Positions 60,974 through 64,000 of a stretch of 64,000 nucleotides of DNA are shown here, piece by piece; positions within the stretch are counted from its first letter, which is position 1, and each line of letters begins with the position of its first letter. The translations under genes and the position numbers were made by a program. The DNA is from Brevundimonas sp. SORGH_AS_0993 (GTDB lineage: Bacteria > Pseudomonadota > Alphaproteobacteria > Caulobacterales > Caulobacteraceae). The stretch is taken from positions 191,001-255,000 of the forward strand of contig NZ_JAUTAH010000001.1 in NCBI RefSeq assembly GCF_030818545.1. Direction: 5' to 3'. The notes under the pieces are model-generated. The model was given only the letters and a program-made list of their open reading frames with translations, did no database searches and was not told where the DNA came from.

Positions 60974-62100
60974 CAGCGCGGCCGCAGCTGATAGACCCCG
61001 GCGAAATCCAGATCCTGGGCGACGAATATCGACACCTCGGAGCCCTGGTCCTTGCGCAGCGTCGGCGGGACCTCGACCGAGCCCTGCAGGGCGACGCTCG
61101 CCGCATCGGACGGAACGCGGGCCATGGCGGAGGCGCCGTCGGTCCGGCCGGCGGCGGCGTAGACGCCGTCGTCGACGATCGAGAGCAGCAGGGCGCCGCC
61201 GAACCGGTCCCAGAAATGGGTGTCGACCACGCCGTCGAACCCTGACCGCCCCAAAGCGTCGGCTGCCGGGGAGGCCAGGGCGACGGCGACCCCGGTCGGC
61301 GTCACCGCCCGGGTCCAGAGTACGAAGAGCCGGCGACGGCCCTGTTGGAGACCGCCTCGGTATTCCCCCAGCACCCGGGTGCCGCGCTCCATCAGCACAA
61401 CGGCGCCGTTGTCCGACCAGACGTCACGCGGCAGCACGCAGGTCACATAGCCGGGCGTGGTGCTGTCCAAGGCCGTTTGCAGGACGCAGGGCACGCTGGT
61501 CCCTGCGGTGACCAGCAGGTTGCGGTCGGGGAGGCGGCCGGCGCGGGTCTGGCCCACGGGCGCCAGTTGCCGCAAGCGATCGAGCGATGTCGGTTCTCCT
61601 GGCGGCGTCGGCGTCGGCGTCGGCGGGACCGGCGGCGGGACGGGTTGGCCGCCGGCCCGGCTATAGGCAAGCACGGGTGCGCGCCGGGCGCTTTCGGCCA
61701 GGACGCGTCGCTGTTCGGCCGGACTAGGGCCGGAACGGGGCGGGTTTTCAGCCCCGGGGGCGGCGTCGAGCGCTGGGATGACCTCGCCGTCGGTCAAGGT
61801 CGGCGCGTTCGGATCGGAGGCGGCCTCGCTCAGCAGAGGCGGCGCGTCGCGGCGGGCGGGCTCGAACGGCGTCGTCTGCCGGGCCGGCTCGTCGCGATGG
61901 TCCGCCTCGCGGCCTTCGGCGTCCCCGCGGTCCCAGCTGGCGATCAGGAAGACGCCGCAGCCCACAGCCAGCGCGGCCACGGTGATGACCTTGCCCTGCC
62001 GTCCGCCGAACCGCCCGGCGATCGGGGAGACGCCCCGATCGCTGGCCGCGGTGGATGGAGGCGGCGTGTCACCGGGCGGCGTGGGAGCGGGCGCGGTCAT
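60973..62100 (-). CDS. virB10: VirB10 family T4SS protein (TrbI-like)
   Basis: VirB10 spans the envelope and gates the channel. The 375-aa protein has one N-terminal membrane helix (VITVAALAVGCGVFLIASW, about residue 38-56), a Pro-rich middle (PPVPPTPTPTPPGEP) and the conserved C-terminal beta-barrel: LLVTAGTSVPCVLQTALDST, then VLMERGTRVLGEYRGG and FWDRFGGALLLSIVDDG. It overlaps virB9 and virB11. Confidence 0.94.
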   Translation of the reverse strand: MTAPAPTPPGDTPPPSTAASDRGVSPIAGRFGGRQGKVITVAALAVGCGVFLIASWDRGDAEGREADHRDEPARQTTPFEPARRDAPPLLSEAASDPNAPTLTDGEVIPALDAAPGAENPPRSGPSPAEQRRVLAESARRAPVLAYSRAGGQPVPPPVPPTPTPTPPGEPTSLDRLRQLAPVGQTRAGRLPDRNLLVTAGTSVPCVLQTALDSTTPGYVTCVLPRDVWSDNGAVVLMERGTRVLGEYRGGLQQGRRRLFVLWTRAVTPTGVAVALASPAADALGRSGFDGVVDTHFWDRFGGALLLSIVDDGVYAAAGRTDGASAMARVPSDAASVALQGSVEVPPTLRKDQGSEVSIFVAQDLDFAGVYQLRPR

Positions 62101-62924
62101 GAGCGGCCTCCGATCGGCGCCCGATCGACGGCTGGAGAGGCCGTGCCTGTGCCGACCGAAACGCCGCGGGCGTCATAGGCGTCGTTGAACAGGCACAAGA
62201 CCGACCGCCCCCGCCGAAGCCGCAGCCCGCGCGTCACGCCGTGGATCACCACGAACTCGCCGCGCACGTCATAGGGAACGAGGCGCTCCGACCCGTCCTC
62301 GCCGATCTCGAACACCGCCGGCAGGGACTGCACGCCGGGGAAGCGCAGCACGGTGAAGCGTCCGTTGTCGCTGACCTCGCTCGGCTGCAGGGCGGCGTCG
62401 CCCTGCGCCGACCAGGCCAGATTGCGGGTCCCTTCGACCACGCCCCGCTCCAGCTCCAGCCCGATGAGGCGCCGCTCGACGGCCTCGGCCTGAACGGCCA
62501 ACGCCCGGGCGGCCTCGGCCTCGTCGTCGACCGGGTAGCGGAACCGGAGCTGATAGGCGATCGCCGTCCGGTCGCCGGGCTCGCGGGCGACCAGTTCGAA
62601 GGCGTAGTGGCGGATCGCGCCGGCGCGCTCGGTGACGACCAGAAGATTGGTCGCCTGATGGCGTTCGCGCGGCTTGAGGAATAGCACCGACCCTTCCGCG
62701 GCCACCTCCCAGGCGACGCTGTCGCCGATGGCGGCATGGCGGATGGTTTCCTCCGGCGAGAACGCGATCTGGGTCGCCGTCCGAAACGCTCCCGTGACCC
62801 GGTAGACGGCCGCCGGATCATAGGCGAGCTCGCGGATGCGAGGATCCAGAGAGGCCTGCGCCGCGACGGGCGACGCGAGGGCGAGGCCGGCGGCCAGGGA
62901 TAGGAGAGAAAAAGGGCGTCTCAT
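62097..62924 (-). CDS. virB9: VirB9 family T4SS protein (TrbG-like)
   Basis: VirB9 is an outer-membrane core complex component. The 275-aa protein has a Sec signal peptide (FSLLSLAAGLALASPVAAQA) and then the N-terminal domain with AVYRVTGAFRTATQIAFSPE and SVLFLKPRERHQATNLLVV. The C-terminal domain has RFTVLRFPGVQSLPAVFEIG and VVIHGVTRGLRLRRGRSVLC. The ATG at 62924 overlaps the virB8 stop by 4 bp. Confidence 0.94.
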   Translation of the reverse strand: MRRPFSLLSLAAGLALASPVAAQASLDPRIRELAYDPAAVYRVTGAFRTATQIAFSPEETIRHAAIGDSVAWEVAAEGSVLFLKPRERHQATNLLVVTERAGAIRHYAFELVAREPGDRTAIAYQLRFRYPVDDEAEAARALAVQAEAVERRLIGLELERGVVEGTRNLAWSAQGDAALQPSEVSDNGRFTVLRFPGVQSLPAVFEIGEDGSERLVPYDVRGEFVVIHGVTRGLRLRRGRSVLCLFNDAYDARGVSVGTGTASPAVDRAPIGGRS

Positions 62925-63604
62925 CGGATGACCTCCGGATCGGCGCGATAGGACGTCACCTGGAAGCCGAGGGGGTTTCTCAGCCGGTCCGGTTCTGACA
63001 TCGGCGCGCGGGTGTAGGTGAAGGCGATGGTGGCGATCCAGTCGCTCTCCACCGTCTGCTGGGCCTTGCGGACCGTGCGGTGGAAGCGGACGTTGGCGAC
63101 GCCGTCGTTGATGAAGCCGATGGCGCGGATCGAGATGACGGCCTCGCCGTCGCGGCCGTAGAGGTTCTGCGGGCTGTCGGGATTGGAGCCGCGGAACAGA
63201 TCGGCCCAGCGCCGCTGCTCGGCTGGGGCGGACAGGATGGAGACAAGCCGGAAGGACTCTTCGGCGGCGGGGTCGAGATAGCCCTCGCGCTGGCGCACAT
63301 ACTGGCCGAGGAAGTATTTGCTGACGGCCTCGTCGTAGCGGATCGGGCCCTCCTCGGCCGAGAGGCCGCGCACGACATCGACCGCGCCAGTCGTCCGGTC
63401 CACGCGGATGACGAAGGGCTCGGTGGATTTCAGCGGCGTCAGCATCGCCACCGCGCCGGTCGCGATCACCGCCAGACCCGTGGCGACGGCGGCGGCCGAC
63501 CAGGCCAGGCGGCGCGACCGTAGCGCCGAGGCGAGACGGTCTTGGTCCCAGCGCCGCGCCTCGGTGAAATAGCGCTTCAGCTCCGAGGAGGGGACGCCGC
63601 TCAT
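62921..63604 (-). CDS. virB8: VirB8 family T4SS protein
   Basis: VirB8 is an inner-membrane assembly factor. The 227-aa protein has a short cytoplasmic N-terminus (ELKRYFTEARRWDQDRLA), one membrane helix (about 32-54) and a periplasmic NTF2-like domain, with YDEAVSKYFLGQYVRQREGY and VRFHRTVRKAQQTVESDWIA. The start at 63604 (MSGVPSSEL) overlaps the upstream lipoprotein gene by 4 bp. Confidence 0.93.
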   Translation of the reverse strand: MSGVPSSELKRYFTEARRWDQDRLASALRSRRLAWSAAAVATGLAVIATGAVAMLTPLKSTEPFVIRVDRTTGAVDVVRGLSAEEGPIRYDEAVSKYFLGQYVRQREGYLDPAAEESFRLVSILSAPAEQRRWADLFRGSNPDSPQNLYGRDGEAVISIRAIGFINDGVANVRFHRTVRKAQQTVESDWIATIAFTYTRAPMSEPDRLRNPLGFQVTSYRADPEVIR

Positions 63605-63807
63605 GCGCAGCCTCCCGTTCCGGCGTCGGGGCCGGCATCGACGGCGGCCTCGGCCGGTCGGGGTTCGACCCGGGGCGCGAGCACCGAGCCATGGGGATTG
63701 GCCGGTCGCCGGGCGGAGCCGTCGCAGGTCGGCAGGGCGGGATCGCCCCGGTGGGCGCAAGCGCCCAGCAGCATCAGGACGGCGAGCAGGAGGGAGCGGT
63801 GGGTCAT
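63601..63807 (-). CDS. Small lipoprotein in the VirB7 position
   Basis: 68 aa, starting MTHRSLLLAVLMLLGACAH, with lipobox LLGAC (lipidated Cys17). The mature part is short and Pro/Ala-rich with two more cysteines. VirB7 proteins are short lipoproteins encoded between virB6 and virB8 and pair with VirB9. Position and lipobox fit, but sequence similarity cannot be judged. It overlaps virB8 by 4 bp and starts just 2 bp after the virB6 stop. Confidence 0.78.
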   Translation of the reverse strand: MTHRSLLLAVLMLLGACAHRGDPALPTCDGSARRPANPHGSVLAPRVEPRPAEAAVDAGPDAGTGGCA

Positions 63808-63808
63808 G

Positions 63809-64000
63809 TCAGGCGCCTCTCGGTCGGATGGAGCCGCCGCCCCTGGGCGGTTGGCGGCTGGCTTCTTGCGGACCCTGGGTGCGGCTTGAACCGCTCCCGC
63901 CCAGGGCCGCGGCGTTGGCGAAGTCGGCGAGGCCGGCGCTGGCGCCGCCCGCAATGCCGGCGGCGATGGCCGGGGTCTGCAGGAAGAAGATCGCCCCCAG
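63809..64000 (-). CDS. virB6: VirB6/TrbL-type T4SS membrane protein (C-terminal fragment, cut by window edge)
   Basis: Only the last 63 or so codons are in the window. They read AIFFLQTPAIAAGIAGGASA, then GLADFANAAALGGSGSSRTQ and a polar, Pro/Arg-rich tail ending RPRGA. This is typical for the end of VirB6 proteins: the last membrane segment with PAIAAGIAGG, then a cytoplasmic tail. Its place upstream of virB7-virB8 agrees. Confidence 0.8.
   Translation of the reverse strand: MGAIFFLQTPAIAAGIAGGASAGLADFANAAALGGSGSSRTQGPQEASRQPPRGGGSIRPRGA

Noticed and set aside
21340..64000. Insertion sequences or transposases within the ICE
   Set aside because: I found no transposase motif or paired terminal inverted repeats; cargo boundaries are not marked by visible IS elements.

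Overview
The window looks like a chromosome segment of a GC-rich alphaproteobacterium of the order Caulobacterales, with Brevundimonas as my best guess. The evidence is the divergent sigma54-type flagellar promoters, the STAS-fused Mla permease, the alphaproteobacterial SOS box (GTTC-N7-GTTC) and the general protein style. It splits cleanly into a conserved chromosomal part (1-21339) and the left portion of a large integrative and conjugative element (ICE) inserted at the 3' end of guaA (21340 to beyond 64000).

Chromosomal part. A leftward hook operon fliK-flgD-flgE (flgE runs off the window at base 1) diverges from flgK-flgL; the shared intergenic region holds two good -24/-12 promoter matches. 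Next come a four-gene Mla/MCE lipid transport operon, a secreted hypothetical, a leftward 3-oxoacid CoA-transferase pair, a DUF2177 membrane protein, a cyclophilin, rlmE, a tandem DUF2061 protein, guaB, a MAPEG protein, rsmB, a nucleoside phosphorylase-like protein and guaA. guaB and rsmB each carry a single-base frame break in otherwise well-conserved sequence, which is most easily explained as sequence error.

ICE, left part (21340-32816). A GTG-start tyrosine integrase and an AlpA-type regulator are followed by a six-gene arsenic cassette (arsR, arsC, acr3, arsN2-like, arsH, with an apparently leaderless arsR). Then come an XRE/ImmA protease gene with a partner, a HEPN protein resembling the ApeA defence family coupled to a SEC-C/HNH-like protein, and an orphan ParB.

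ICE, middle (32816-42816): a probable defence island. It holds a replication-type HTH protein; a three-gene cluster (C-terminal membrane protein, small protein, HNH nuclease); a membrane protein in opposite orientation; an MNT-HEPN protein, a DUF4365 nuclease-like protein, an XRE-HTH protein with a nuclease-like C-terminus preceded by two 15-bp palindromes, a 573-aa orphan, and a further HEPN-like protein. I cannot assign several of these to a named system.

ICE, right part (42851-64000). A mobile SOS mutasome (imuA-imuB-dnaE2 with a perfect LexA box), Ku, a SRAP-family protein, DUF736, ArdC anti-restriction, a two-gene unit whose first member looks Cas2/SinR-like, a candidate oriT whose nick core matches the IncP/Ti type exactly, a MobC-like protein and MOBP-like relaxase, an AbiE-type toxin-antitoxin cassette with a perfect 10-bp inverted repeat, and a leftward T4SS operon (virB6, virB7-like, virB8, virB9, virB10, virB11, virD4, LPD7). 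If the nick is where it appears, ArdC, SRAP, Ku and the mutasome lie in the leading region that enters a recipient first, and the relaxase and T4SS enter last. The right end of the element (attR, virB1-B5) is outside the window.
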